Origin: Staphylotrichum longicolle
Taxonomy: Eukaryota > Ascomycota > Sordariomycetes > Sordariales > Chaetomiaceae
Direction of reading: 5' to 3'
Assembly (NCBI GenBank): GCA_019096155.1
Contig: JAHCVI010000001.1
Span: forward strand, 12,239,243-12,303,242
Length of the DNA stretch: 64,000 nucleotides
The notes below the pieces were generated by a model that was given only the letters and a program-made list of their open reading frames with translations, searched no databases and was not told the origin of the DNA. Shown in pieces: positions 1 through 9,284 of the stretch. Positions within the stretch are counted from its first letter, which is position 1. Each line of letters opens with the position of its first letter. A program made the position numbers and the translations under genes.

Positions 1-1023
1 GTGCCTCACGACAAGTGGGATCTCTTCCACGAGATGCTGCTCACGGACGAGCTCAGCCGCGTCGGCTCGGGCGGTTTTGTGTGGAACGTCATCGGCGGCT
101 TCGGCATTGGCTGCCCTCCGCTGGTCAAGTTCGGCAAGAAGTCGCTTGTCGATCGCATCCTCCCTGGCATCCTCAACGGCGACAAGCGCATCTGCCTGGC
201 CATCACGGAGCCCGACGCTGGCAGCGACGTCGCCAACCTGACGTGCGAGGCCAAGCTGAGCGATGACGGCAAGCACTACATTGTCAACGGCGAGAAGAAG
301 TGGATCACCAACGGCATCTGGGCCGACTACTTCACCGTGGCCGTCCGCACCGGCGGCCCCGGTATGAACGGCGTCTCGCTGCTGCTGATCGAGCGCGACT
401 TTGGCGGCGTCTCGACCCGCCGCATGGACTGCCAGGGTGTGTGGTCCAGCGGCACCACCTACATCACCTTTGAGGACGTCAAGGTGCCCGTCGAGAACCT
501 GATCGGCAAGGAGAACCAGGGATTCCGTGTCATCATGACCAACTTCAACCACGAGCGCATCGGCATCATCATCCAGTGCCTGCGCTTCTCGCGCGTGTGC
601 TACGAGGAGTCGGTCAAGTACGCCAACAAGCGCCGCACGTTTGGCAAGAAGCTCATTGAGCACCCCGTCATCCGCCTCAAGCTGGCCCACATGGCCCGCC
701 AGATCGAGGCCAGCTACAACTGGCTCGAGAACGTCATCTACCAGTGCGAGAAGATGGGCGAGACCGAGGCCATGCTGCGCCTCGGCGGGCCCATCGCCGG
801 CCTCAAAGCCCAGGCCACCGTCACCTTCGAGTTCTGCGCCCGCGAGGCCTCGCAGATCTTTGGCGGCCTCTCGTACTCGCGCGGCGGCCAGGGCGGCAAG
901 GTCGAGCGCCTGTACCGCGACGTCCGCGCCTACGCCATCCCCGGCGGTAGCGAGGAGATCATGCTCGACCTGAGCATTAGGCAGAGCATGAGGGTGGCCA
1001 AGATGCTGGGTATGAAGCTGTAA
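1..1023 (+). CDS. Acyl-CoA dehydrogenase, 5'-truncated by window edge
   Basis: Flavoprotein of the acyl-CoA dehydrogenase family, which oxidises acyl-CoA to enoyl-CoA with FAD in mitochondria or peroxisomes. The visible 340 residues hold the middle beta domain, with the FAD/substrate signature ITEPDAGSD at about residue 68 and KKWITNG at about 98. The C-terminal helical domain follows, with RRTFGKKLIEHPVIRLKLAHM-type helices and an ending around IPGGSEEIMLDL, where the family carries its catalytic glutamate region. The frame is open from base 1 with codon GTG and no convincing start, so the N-terminal domain lies upstream of the window. A typical member has about 400 residues, and fungal relatives can carry an extra N-terminal cytochrome b5 domain that cannot be checked here. 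Chain-length preference is not assignable. Confidence 0.9.
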   Translation: MPHDKWDLFHEMLLTDELSRVGSGGFVWNVIGGFGIGCPPLVKFGKKSLVDRILPGILNGDKRICLAITEPDAGSDVANLTCEAKLSDDGKHYIVNGEKKWITNGIWADYFTVAVRTGGPGMNGVSLLLIERDFGGVSTRRMDCQGVWSSGTTYITFEDVKVPVENLIGKENQGFRVIMTNFNHERIGIIIQCLRFSRVCYEESVKYANKRRTFGKKLIEHPVIRLKLAHMARQIEASYNWLENVIYQCEKMGETEAMLRLGGPIAGLKAQATVTFEFCAREASQIFGGLSYSRGGQGGKVERLYRDVRAYAIPGGSEEIMLDLSIRQSMRVAKMLGMKL

Positions 1024-1532
1024 ATGGGGAACGGTAATGTCATGGGAGGGGAAAAGGAAAAGCGCGGGGGGCGATGCGGTTGGGTAAACTTTTACTTGTA
1101 CAAAACACCTTTGTTCACTTGGTCGGGTTCTTGTTAGAAACTCCTTGGTTTCATTCATTCCAGGGCTGGCTTACTTAGGGTCGCCTCGGTTCTTTCTTTC
1201 TTGGCTATAAGGAATAGGAATACAGCAAGAGTAACATCGCCGATAGACTGGACGGCGCAGAGGAGAAATATTAGATACCTTATCCATCAATCGCTCGTTT
1301 GCGGATCCACGGCACAAAAAGCATGTGATAGTGCACTTCATGTGTAATGGGGGTGAGTAGATCTCATGTGGTCATTCCGTTCAATTTCCTGTTCTGAATT
1401 CTACTGTCAAGCGTGCACCAGAGCTGCGTCCTGTCTAACTGTTCAACTGTTCGTTAGCTCGCCTTTCACAGTCTTCTTACCATAAATCAGAGTGCAATGT
1501 CTGGCTTGAGAGTAGGAGGAAGGCACTGTGAT
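1024..1532. other. Intergenic, convergent 3' flanks
   Basis: Downstream flank of the acyl-CoA dehydrogenase gene facing the 3' end of the minus-strand snoRNA host candidate. It is more AT-rich than the coding DNA. No supported reading frame or RNA gene was seen apart from the probable last exon of the host transcript near 1450-1532. Confidence 0.5.
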
Positions 1533-1603
1533 CTAGGCCAGTCAGTCGCTTGCCGGGCAAGACGTCAAGAAACGCGCTCATAGCAGGTGCGAGACCGGCT
1601 TGG

Positions 1604-1689
1604 TTTCAGAAAAAAGAACAATGTAGGTGTGGTTTATAATCATAATGTGATTCATAAACAGCCTCTTGCGAGATAATCATCATGATAGG
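1604..1689 (-). ncRNA. Box C/D snoRNA-like unit, copy 1
   Basis: Read on the minus strand, a perfect box C (ATGATGA, 1683-1677) is followed by AAGAGGCTGTTTATGAATCA, the shared tail ACATTGTTCT, a T-run and box D CTGA (1609-1606). The AGGCTGTTTATGAA stretch could supply D' and C' boxes. The unit sits inside intron A of the host candidate. An antisense target in rRNA or snRNA could not be assigned from memory, and the terminal stem is weak. Confidence 0.5.
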
Positions 1690-1932
1690 ACTGGAGGTGG
1701 GAGGAACGGAGGTGAACGTACCATTGAGGGCAAAGGACGAGAAAAGGAATGCTAGAGGTGTACCAAAAAGGGGTGATAAAGAGAAAACCATGCTAAGGAG
1801 TGAAGAGAGGAGAAGGATTGGATCATAAGAGGTAAGAGCGGATGACTTGGTCGGTAAATAAACTAACATTGCGTACGTTAGCGACCTTGAAACGTCCCGG
1901 TTGGCAAGACGAAACGAGGGAAAAGTTGGACG

Positions 1933-2017
1933 ACTCAGAAATAGAACAATGTAGGTGATTTGGTATAATCATTACAGCTGTTCATAAACAGCCTCTTGAA
2001 GTATACATCATGTCGGA
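1933..2017 (-). ncRNA. Box C/D snoRNA-like unit, copy 2
   Basis: Minus-strand paralogue of copy 1, located in intron B. It has box C-like ATGATGT (2011-2005), the core AAGAGGCTGTTTATGAACAG including a short GCTGTT/AACAGC stem, the tail CACCTACATTGTTCT shared exactly with copy 1, and box D CTGA (1938-1935). Copies 1 and 2 are much more alike than their flanking exons, which points to duplication of the unit. Confidence 0.5.
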
Positions 2018-2387
2018 AGAGGGGTGTAGGGCTGGGGGAAGAGGAGCGAGAAACATACCTTCGGAAGCATGGAATCCTCCGCAAGCAAACCAAGGCAAAA
2101 ACGGATATACAGTCAATGGCCTCTTAGAAAATGAGATCATTGACGAGAGGTCAACAGACGCGACGCGCATGCGCACACAACTAGCAGACGTCGGTCCGAG
2201 TCCTGTCTTGTGAAGAGAGACAAGAGGGAGATTGTTCGAGGAAGCGGAAGAAACTTTTAACTGACGGCAAGGATTTGGCGAGTTGTGGGACCCCAGTAGC
2301 TGAGACCCACACTGGACTGTGTCGGCGGAAGTGGAAGGCTTGCGACAGACAGACGAAGAGGGGTTTTGCAGTGATAAGAGAGAAAAA

Positions 2388-2460
2388 AAAGAACAATGTA
2401 CGCGATTGGTTATTGCCATAGCAACTGTTCATAGACAGCATCTCGAAGAACTCATGGTGA
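2388..2460 (-). ncRNA. Box C/D snoRNA-like unit, copy 3 (degenerate)
   Basis: The third and most diverged copy, minus strand. It keeps the core (GAGATGCTGTCTATGAACAG) and the tail (GTACATTGTTCT followed by eight Ts). Box C is only ATGAGTT and no CTGA box D follows at the expected place. Its putative host intron starts with a GC donor instead of GT. It may be a decayed copy or a functional variant. Confidence 0.35.
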
Positions 2461-2644
2461 AAGGTAGGGCGAGGCTAATATGAAGGGAGACATGCCTTGC
2501 GCAAAGAAGACGAGTGGTGTTCATCATGGAACGATGACCGTGAGGACGCCTCTATGGTACAGCCTTTTGCATTCTCTAAAATGGCTAGCCAGTCTGTCTT
2601 CTGCTATATGTACAAGGCCCGCAGCAAGCCACGGCTGGGGCGTC

Positions 2645-3443
2645 TTAGGCAGCATTGGGGTCGGCGCAAACAGGGTTGATGTCGATGCCATACTTCTCCT
2701 TGATTCTCTCTCGCCTCCGCTCCTCATATCCCGGCGGCCGGATACCTGGAAGAACTCGAGTGAGCGACAGTCACAGCAGACTTGACGGCGGGTTGTGCAG
2801 CAGGGCGACTCACCTCTGCCCTCTCCAATTTCGGCCAGAGTTTCCTCGATCGGCCTCCTCCTGCTTTGGCGCAGCATCTCCTTCCGCTCGTACTCGTCAA
2901 CCTCCGGGCGGTTCAGGTAGCCCTTCAGAGTGCCGCCCGTATACTCGTATGCGGCGAGGGCGACGGAAGCGAAAGCGCCGTAGCCGATGATGCGCGGCAT
3001 GCGTCCAGCTGTTGAGGAGCACCACTGTCAGCTCTGCCCAATGCCCAAGTAATCGAGTGGATATGTCCCTACATCTCAGACCAAGAATGGCGCCCGCGAC
3101 AAAGCCTCCGACGGCATGGTTCCAGTAATCGTCCTTCTCGCGCAGGTTGGCCGAGGCAGCGCGGGTGAACTCGTAGGCGCCGCCGACGGCAGCTGGGATT
3201 GGGCACGCCAGGTCAGCACAACACAGACCGGGCCAAACAGAACACGTCGAATAGGGGCATACCAAAAGTCGCAATGATGCCGCCGTTCCTGGTGAAGGTG
3301 GTCCACGGGCCGACGTTCTTCTTCGCGAGCGAGTTCCTCACGGCGGCAAAGAGGAGACCGCCGCCGCCGAAGACCAGGCCGTGGTAGATGCCGGCGTGGA
3401 TGGCATCTTTGGGATGGTAGTGATCGTCCCCGGTCGGCGCCAT
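2645..3443 (-). CDS. NADH:ubiquinone oxidoreductase 21.3 kDa subunit (NDUFA11/B14.7-like)
   Basis: Accessory membrane-arm subunit of mitochondrial complex I, a member of the TIM17/NDUFA11 fold family. Four exons join in frame: 3443-3263, 3192-3073, 3008-2814 and 2745-2645, giving 198 residues (about 21 kDa), as expected for the fungal 21.3 kDa subunit. The glycine-rich helices (YHGLVFGGGGLLFAAVRNSL, GGIIATFG, VGGFVAGAILGLR) and the LREKDDYWNHAVGG segment are typical of the family. The C-terminal part (RRPIEETLAEIGEGR, then PPGYEERRRERIKEKYGIDI) matches the conserved tail of the fungal subunit. Every intron has a clear acceptor and the phases agree. The gene is divergent from UBP2, with a 1.1 kb shared upstream region. 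Confidence 0.88.
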
Positions 3444-4590
3444 GTTGCCGGCTGGTGGTGGTTGTGGGTGGAGGTGGGGGGGGGACGCTGGGCTGGGCTA
3501 GTTGGGAGCAGAGCGAGGGCCGAGTCGAAGTCGATTGACGGGTAATTGACGGTTCGAAATGGAGTCGTGAAGCTGGGGCCACTGCGGGCCGGTCGAGCTC
3601 TCGAGGGCTGCAATTGATGAGCACTGGTTGGTTGCAGCTCTAAAATTCTGTGGGGCTTTGGAACCAAGCATCACCTTACAGTAATGCTCTCACAGCCCTG
3701 CAGGCGATGGAAGTTGTCACTCCCTGTCAAGAACCAGCAAGGAAGGTTCTTCAGAAGACTCAACTGACAATCTGCCCACAAACAGTGTTGATACACGCTG
3801 CAGACCTAGACCACTTGATTGCGCTACAAACTCGCTTTTGCCCTCCTGTCAGTGCATTGCCGCCCCAGAGCGTGAAGGACGTAATGCATTAAGTAATCCA
3901 CTTGCGACGAGGCAGGCTTGGCGAGGTCATCCGCCTGGGAAGCCGTGTGTTACCACCTCATTGAGGCTTCCTTTCAAGACCACAACTCACCTGTTGGGGC
4001 AAGACGACTCGTCAGCTCGGCACCGTGTCATCGTTGGATTGCCACTCTCTGCTCAAACTGCGTTCCACCAACTGGGCACAAACTTTTGCCAGTTGCATTT
4101 CGACTCTGTTTCCCTCCCCCTCTCAAAACCTCAGGCATCTTCTTTCGAGTCACTCTTGCCATCTCAGGCGATGACATCGCGTGCGCTCAAATCGGTCGTC
4201 TACTGGCACTAGTATATTCACGCCATCTTCTGCAGCCTCCTTCCCCCAAGGTCTGTTTTCGTACCCTTGCCATCCGCCGTGGGCTCTTTTTGCTCATATT
4301 TTTGCAGCTGCACAGATCACACAACATCACTTGCACTGAGCACTCGGGCGCCCCGGTCTTACGCCCCGCATTCCCTTGTCGTTTCGAGGCTCCAGAGCCC
4401 TTCCTTGTCTGGCCGGACAGGGCAAACAAGCTGGCATTCTCTGACCATCTCTACCGCAAAGAAGAGTGACAAACCTCACCCGGCCTCGAAAAGTAACCAG
4501 CATTTCCCACGCTTCTCCATCTCCATCGGCCCTCTTCCCAACCTCCACACCTACAACCACCTTACCTATCTCCCCCTTCACTGCCCTCTC
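3444..4590. promoter_or_regulatory. Divergent upstream region, complex I subunit / UBP2
   Basis: About 1.1 kb between two head-to-head genes. The part next to UBP2 (about 4080-4590) is rich in C+T tracts, a usual feature of fungal promoters and 5' leaders. Open frames here are short or reflect the low stop density of pyrimidine-rich sequence. No specific factor site was identified. Confidence 0.45.
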
Positions 4591-7500
4591 ATGTCCGTCG
4601 ACCAAGTCGCAGCCCTGATTGCAGGGGTGATTCTTGATAACTTGCCAACCCTTACTAACTCGCTCTCACCAGTGGTGCAGATCAAGGAACCGAGAGCTGC
4701 CGAGAGAGGTGAGCAACATCTCCCAACGGCTTCTCAGCCGGCAGAAGCTCATCGAGATCCAGGTGGCCGACTGGCGTCCCGCCTTGTCCAGGACTGGCTT
4801 GCTGGCCGCCCCGTCCAGGATAGGCAACATTGGCCTGCTGGCCTTGTCTCCAATGTCCAACCAGGCGAGGCACCGACTGAGTGCCCTTCCCTGCGAGTGT
4901 TCCCTCATCGTCCTGGCGCAGCTTTCGACCACGACCTTCTCATCATTCCGTCCCAGAGCTATGACGAGGCGCACGACCCTGAAGGCCGAGGCAGGTCCTT
5001 GCTCTCTTGCATGTGCCGCTATTGCCGGTACCACTTCGTCTTCCACATCTACCCACCAGCTCACGAAGACGGCTCGGCTCATTTGCAACATCATTTCCGT
5101 CTCGAGGAGGCAGAATGGTACAATATCTCCGAATCCGCCGTTTTCCAGTCTTCCAAGCAGCACCCGTTGCAGAGCCAGTTCCGCTATCTCTGCACTGTCT
5201 GCGGCGTCACGGTACACCTCGAGATATCGTTGCCTCGCCTAAAACCCTCGTGGATCAAAATGATCATGGACGAGGACAGGACCAAGGAGGCCCTCAGGAA
5301 CGCCAGACAGCAGGATCCGTCTCGCTACGCGGACACTAACCCGGAGAAGGAGGCGACCTACATCTCTGGCGCTCTCCACACCCTGAATCAGTATCTTAGA
5401 AATATTCTCGATGACGACGGGAAAGGTGCCAGAAAGAGGATATCCTGGCGGAATAAGACCTTCCAGGTGCAGTTTGGCCAGGAGTGCCACGCGATCTTTC
5501 GATACCTGGGGTTTGAGGAGGCTCACGACCATGAGTCCGGAGAGTCCTACTGGCTTCCTCCACGCCTGCCACCCCAGGAAGGCAAAACCCCCATCGGTTC
5601 TCCCAGATCCTTCTACGAAGATGCTAGGAGCGAGGTGCAGAGCCTGCTGGATGACAAACCGCCCATCAACGGCCAGCCCGTTGTCAAACCCATATCAGCC
5701 CGTGATCAGCTGGAGAAGGCTCTTGGCTGTGATAAGAATCTCCGATCTGTGAGCACGCTACCCGTCGATGACAACGAGGCAGGGTATTTCACGACGCTGG
5801 GCGCCTCGGTTGATTCTGACGACGCCTTGCTTAAATATGCCTACAACAGGCAAGTCGAGGTCGACCCAGACCAGACACCAACATACCTAGAAGCTCTCGG
5901 CACCCTCTCGGCTCGCCGGTCTGAGGAACTCCAGATGTTTGTCTTTACCCACCAGGAGCTGGTGGCCAAGAAGCAACGGGAGACTACAGAAGGAGCCTCT
6001 GACGCTGGCCCGGTTGAAAAAGCATACGCTCACTTCGGCCTCTCGAGAGCCTGCCCAGAGGCTCCGGAATACATCATTGGCGTGTACAGGACCTATAGGG
6101 AACAGTCTCCCGCGCAGAAGTCAGACCATCGCCTTGCCTTGCTCGAGATTGGCAGGGACAGGAACAGCCAAGAGATTCGGAACGAGGTTTTCGGGACACA
6201 GATGGAGCTGGCTGAAGCTTGTCAACTCCTTCGTGTAGAGTCCGAGTGGCCGATGGACAGTATCGCAGTCACGGCACAGAGTGTAGCCACGGTACGTCGG
6301 GCGCGCCTCTTCCTTGTTTTCCGAAGGCCGAGAGGGATTACTGATTTGCTACAGGAGTTGGACCTGGACCATCTTGACCTTGTCCTTGTGGCCCTCGATA
6401 CCATTTCGTCCAGGCGGCCGCTGGACGATCCCAACCGTTCCGCTTTTGAGGGTGTCCTGGCGGAGCTTCGCTCTAGCCGCCAACCCCAGTTTGCCTCGTC
6501 CGGCAACGACCAAGCGGGCGGGTTTGTCCCAGAGGGATCCCGCGAACCTGTGGACTTTGATCTGCCTGTCGGGCTTGCTAACCTTCGAAACACTTGCTAC
6601 CTCAACAGCATTCTTCAGTACTTTTATTCTGTCAATGCGGTCCGGAATCTCGCTGTGAATTCCGACTTGCCTCCCCTGGAGCCAACCGAAGAAAACCTCG
6701 GCAACGTGCTCCGCACCGGCAGCAGCAACAGCAGCGGCAACCCGAACCAAAGCCAGCCTGACCTGGAAACCGGCAGGGCATTTGTTGGCCATGAATGTAA
6801 GTCGTTTTGTTTTTTTGACAATGTCAGTGTCATTAGCTTGATGTTAACACCCATATTCCAGTCACTCGAGAATTGAGCACACTCTTCCGTGAGCTAGATG
6901 CCACCGGCGATCGCTCAATTCCGCCGAGGCAACGCCTAGCAAACGCGGCTTTGCTGAGACCAGAGAAACTTCGCCCCAGGGCTGCTGATGTTAAGCCTAC
7001 TTCGAATGCAGACAACGGCGAGGCGCCGCCTTTGCCGCCCCGCACGGGCGAGAGCGCCGTTTCGACGGTCCCCGACACGCCTATGGCAGAAGCTGAGCAT
7101 TGCGAGACCGCGAGTTCCGGTAGCTCGCAGACATTGGTGAATCAGCTCGACGGGGAGACCGTGCTTGTTCCCACCACCGAAGACCAGGATGCTGAGAAGG
7201 GATCCACGGCAGCTGGAGACGGTCCTGCGAAACCAACACCGCCCAGCTCAACCATTAGCCGTCCCACTGAAGAAGAGGCCAAGATGTCCAAGCTCACTGT
7301 CGAGGAGTTGGCCATTGAGCTTGATAAGCCTAACGTTGGATCGGACCAAATGGACGTTGATGAGGTCATGGGGAATGCCATTGACCACCTGCGGGCGGCA
7401 TTCAAGGTCTCGAGCATTGGCGGTTCCGAATCCGCACCGGATCCCATCAAGCAGGCGTTCTTCTCGACCTTCATTGACAACAGGAAAAAGATTGGTGAGC

Positions 7501-8648
7501 CGGACTGGAACCGCACGAGCAGATCGGACCGCTGGGTTACAGCATATCCGGCACAATCAGGGACGCGGGACCTGTACGATGCGTTGGCCAACTCGTTCGA
7601 TCTTGAGCCACTGCCTGGCAATCTCCTTTCGTTCACTACCATCGAACGACCTGCGCCGCATTTTCACGTCTGCATCCAGCGGTCCGACGGCGTTAGAAAG
7701 AACTCCAACCCGATCACCATTCCTGAGACATTGTATCTGGATCGCTTCATGCATACTTCGGACAACCGGTCCCCCCTATTCAGGGGAAGGAAGCGCAAGT
7801 GGGACATCAAGACGAGGTTGAATGAGATGGCAGACTCTACAGCAAAGGAGCGCCTCGAAACCGCAACAGCCGAGTCACAAGTCGCGAAGCGTCCTTCAAA
7901 CCCTAACACGCAGGATGACGGCCTTACCGAAGAGGAGATTGACGGGTTCTTGATCATCGGGGAGCCGACTCCAGCAACTCAGCTCCCACAATCTTCCGAG
8001 GCTGCCATGACGAATGGACACGGGGACGCAGACAACACCTCAATCGACCCAGAGTTGAAGCAACTGTTGAGCAAGTACGAGGTCGTCGAACCCGAGATTC
8101 CTCAGGAAGGCGTGACGGTGGTGCCGCCGAAGAGTGACTTACCTGCGGCTCCGCCCCCGTCTGACCTTGAAGGGTTTTGGGAGAAGTTTGTAGCTGCGGA
8201 GACGGAAGAGAGGGAGCGTCTGACTGCCGAGCGGGATGCGATCTTCAGCAATTCTCACCAAGTCGCTTATCGTCTCCATGCCGTCGTGTGCCACGCCGGG
8301 TCCACAGCATCCGCCGGCCACTACTGGGTTTGGATCCACGACTTTGAACGCGACGTCTGGCGCAAATACAACGACACCACCGTGTCGGTCCACCCTGCCG
8401 AGTTCGTTTTTGGGGAGCTCAACACAAAGGGCGAACCGTACTACCTGGCCTACGTCCGCGCCGATGAAGTCGAGAACCTTGTCAGCATCCCCCGACGCCG
8501 ACCGCAGACGCCTCCACCCATCCCACCGCGCCCTCAGCTGGCTCATGATCAGGACACCGTGATGGTCGATTCGCGGGATGGTGTAGTCACCACCGTGGAG
8601 CATCTAGAGGATGTTGATATGCTGCCGCCTCCGTACGCTCCCCAGTAG
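4591..8648 (+). CDS. ubp2: Ubiquitin carboxyl-terminal hydrolase, UBP2 family
   Basis: Cysteine protease that removes ubiquitin from proteins; yeast Ubp2 counteracts the Rsp5 ligase. Exons are 4591-6291, 6355-6796 and 6862-8648, about 1309 residues. The USP Cys box GLANLRNTCYLNSILQYF puts the catalytic Cys near residue 648. The His box (HAGSTASAGHYWVWIHDF) puts the catalytic His near 1201, and a conserved KYNDTTVSVHP follows. The roughly 550 residues between the boxes are an insertion rich in acidic and Pro/Ser sequence. The long N-terminal region includes Cys-pair motifs (SCMCRYCRYHF, CTVCGV) that could bind zinc. Intron phases fit. The first exon is uncertain: the frame is open further upstream, and a branch-like CTAAC with an acceptor near 4672 suggests a small N-terminal intron. 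Wide spacing of the boxes favours UBP2 over other USPs. Confidence 0.85.
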
Positions 8649-9284
8649 AATCATCTTTTAAAGTCCATAGGCTAGGGGCATGCATATGGATTAGTACCAC
8701 AATGTTCCTTGAGATTATGCTTTATAGAGCTGGGTTCTGGTTTCCCGTCACTTCTTGAGACGGCGTCTCTGGCAACGGTCTCGCAAAGACCTGGGGCAGA
8801 TAGAGTAACATTGTATTGAGCTTGCCTTCATTCCCATTCTCTGTCTGTTGTAATGTGAAAAACATGCGGCAAGGTTTTGAGGTCGGCGAGTGGCCATGCC
8901 ATCCATCGGCTCTCCACATGCAGCGATGTGTACATGGAGTCTTGAGCTCTTCCGCATCATATGATGTTGAGAATAACCATGGATGTCTTCAGCACTTGAC
9001 GGACGGCATCGCCCGAGGACGGAGCCGAACCAAAACCCCAAACAATTAGACCAGCATAGACCGCGATTGAAAGCACATTATTGATTGCATAGAACTGTAT
9101 TATTCCTTTACATACACCTGAAACCCAACGCCTAGCAGCAAGCCCAGAGCCAAGTTATCCCAGTGTCCGATCACGCGAAAATCGCCCGTTAGTTCCCAAA
9201 CAGCAGTTTCCCTGGATTCCCTCTCTCCCAAGATACCTACCCACGACTCTTTGTGCGTGAGATATGCACGAGGCACACTTGCAG
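8649..9284. other. Intergenic, convergent 3' flanks of UBP2 and MSH2
   Basis: Tail-to-tail spacer. No coding frame with family resemblance, no RNA gene and no repeat of note was seen. Confidence 0.5.

Larger units (their letters stand above)
1533..2495 (-). ncRNA. Candidate spliced non-coding host gene for intronic snoRNA-like units
   Basis: No protein frame is supported here, but good fungal introns can be read on the minus strand. Intron A runs 1721 to 1533 (donor GTACGT, branch GACTGAC, acceptor CCTAG). Intron B runs 2058 to 1863 (donor GTATGT, branch GCTAAC, acceptor GTTAG). A possible intron C runs from 2495 (GC donor GCATGT) to about 2300 (acceptor TCTCAG). Introns A and B are 189 and 196 nt, and C would be 196. 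Each contains one copy of a roughly 85-nt repeated unit; the exons between them (about 141 and 241 nt) do not resemble one another. This is the arrangement known for fungal snoRNA host transcripts, in which box C/D snoRNAs are processed from introns of otherwise non-coding RNAs. Transcript ends are not defined. Confidence 0.5.

Noticed and set aside
1606..1869. Minus-strand 87-codon frame across snoRNA-like copy 1
   Set aside because: It reads straight through a good intron donor (GTACGT) and the box C/D unit, and the peptide is low-information; a non-coding host is the better explanation.
4267..4590. Upstream in-frame extension of UBP2 (ATG at 4267)
   Set aside because: The translated stretch is Ser/Pro/His/Leu-rich pyrimidine-tract sequence, typical of a leader and not of a protein domain.
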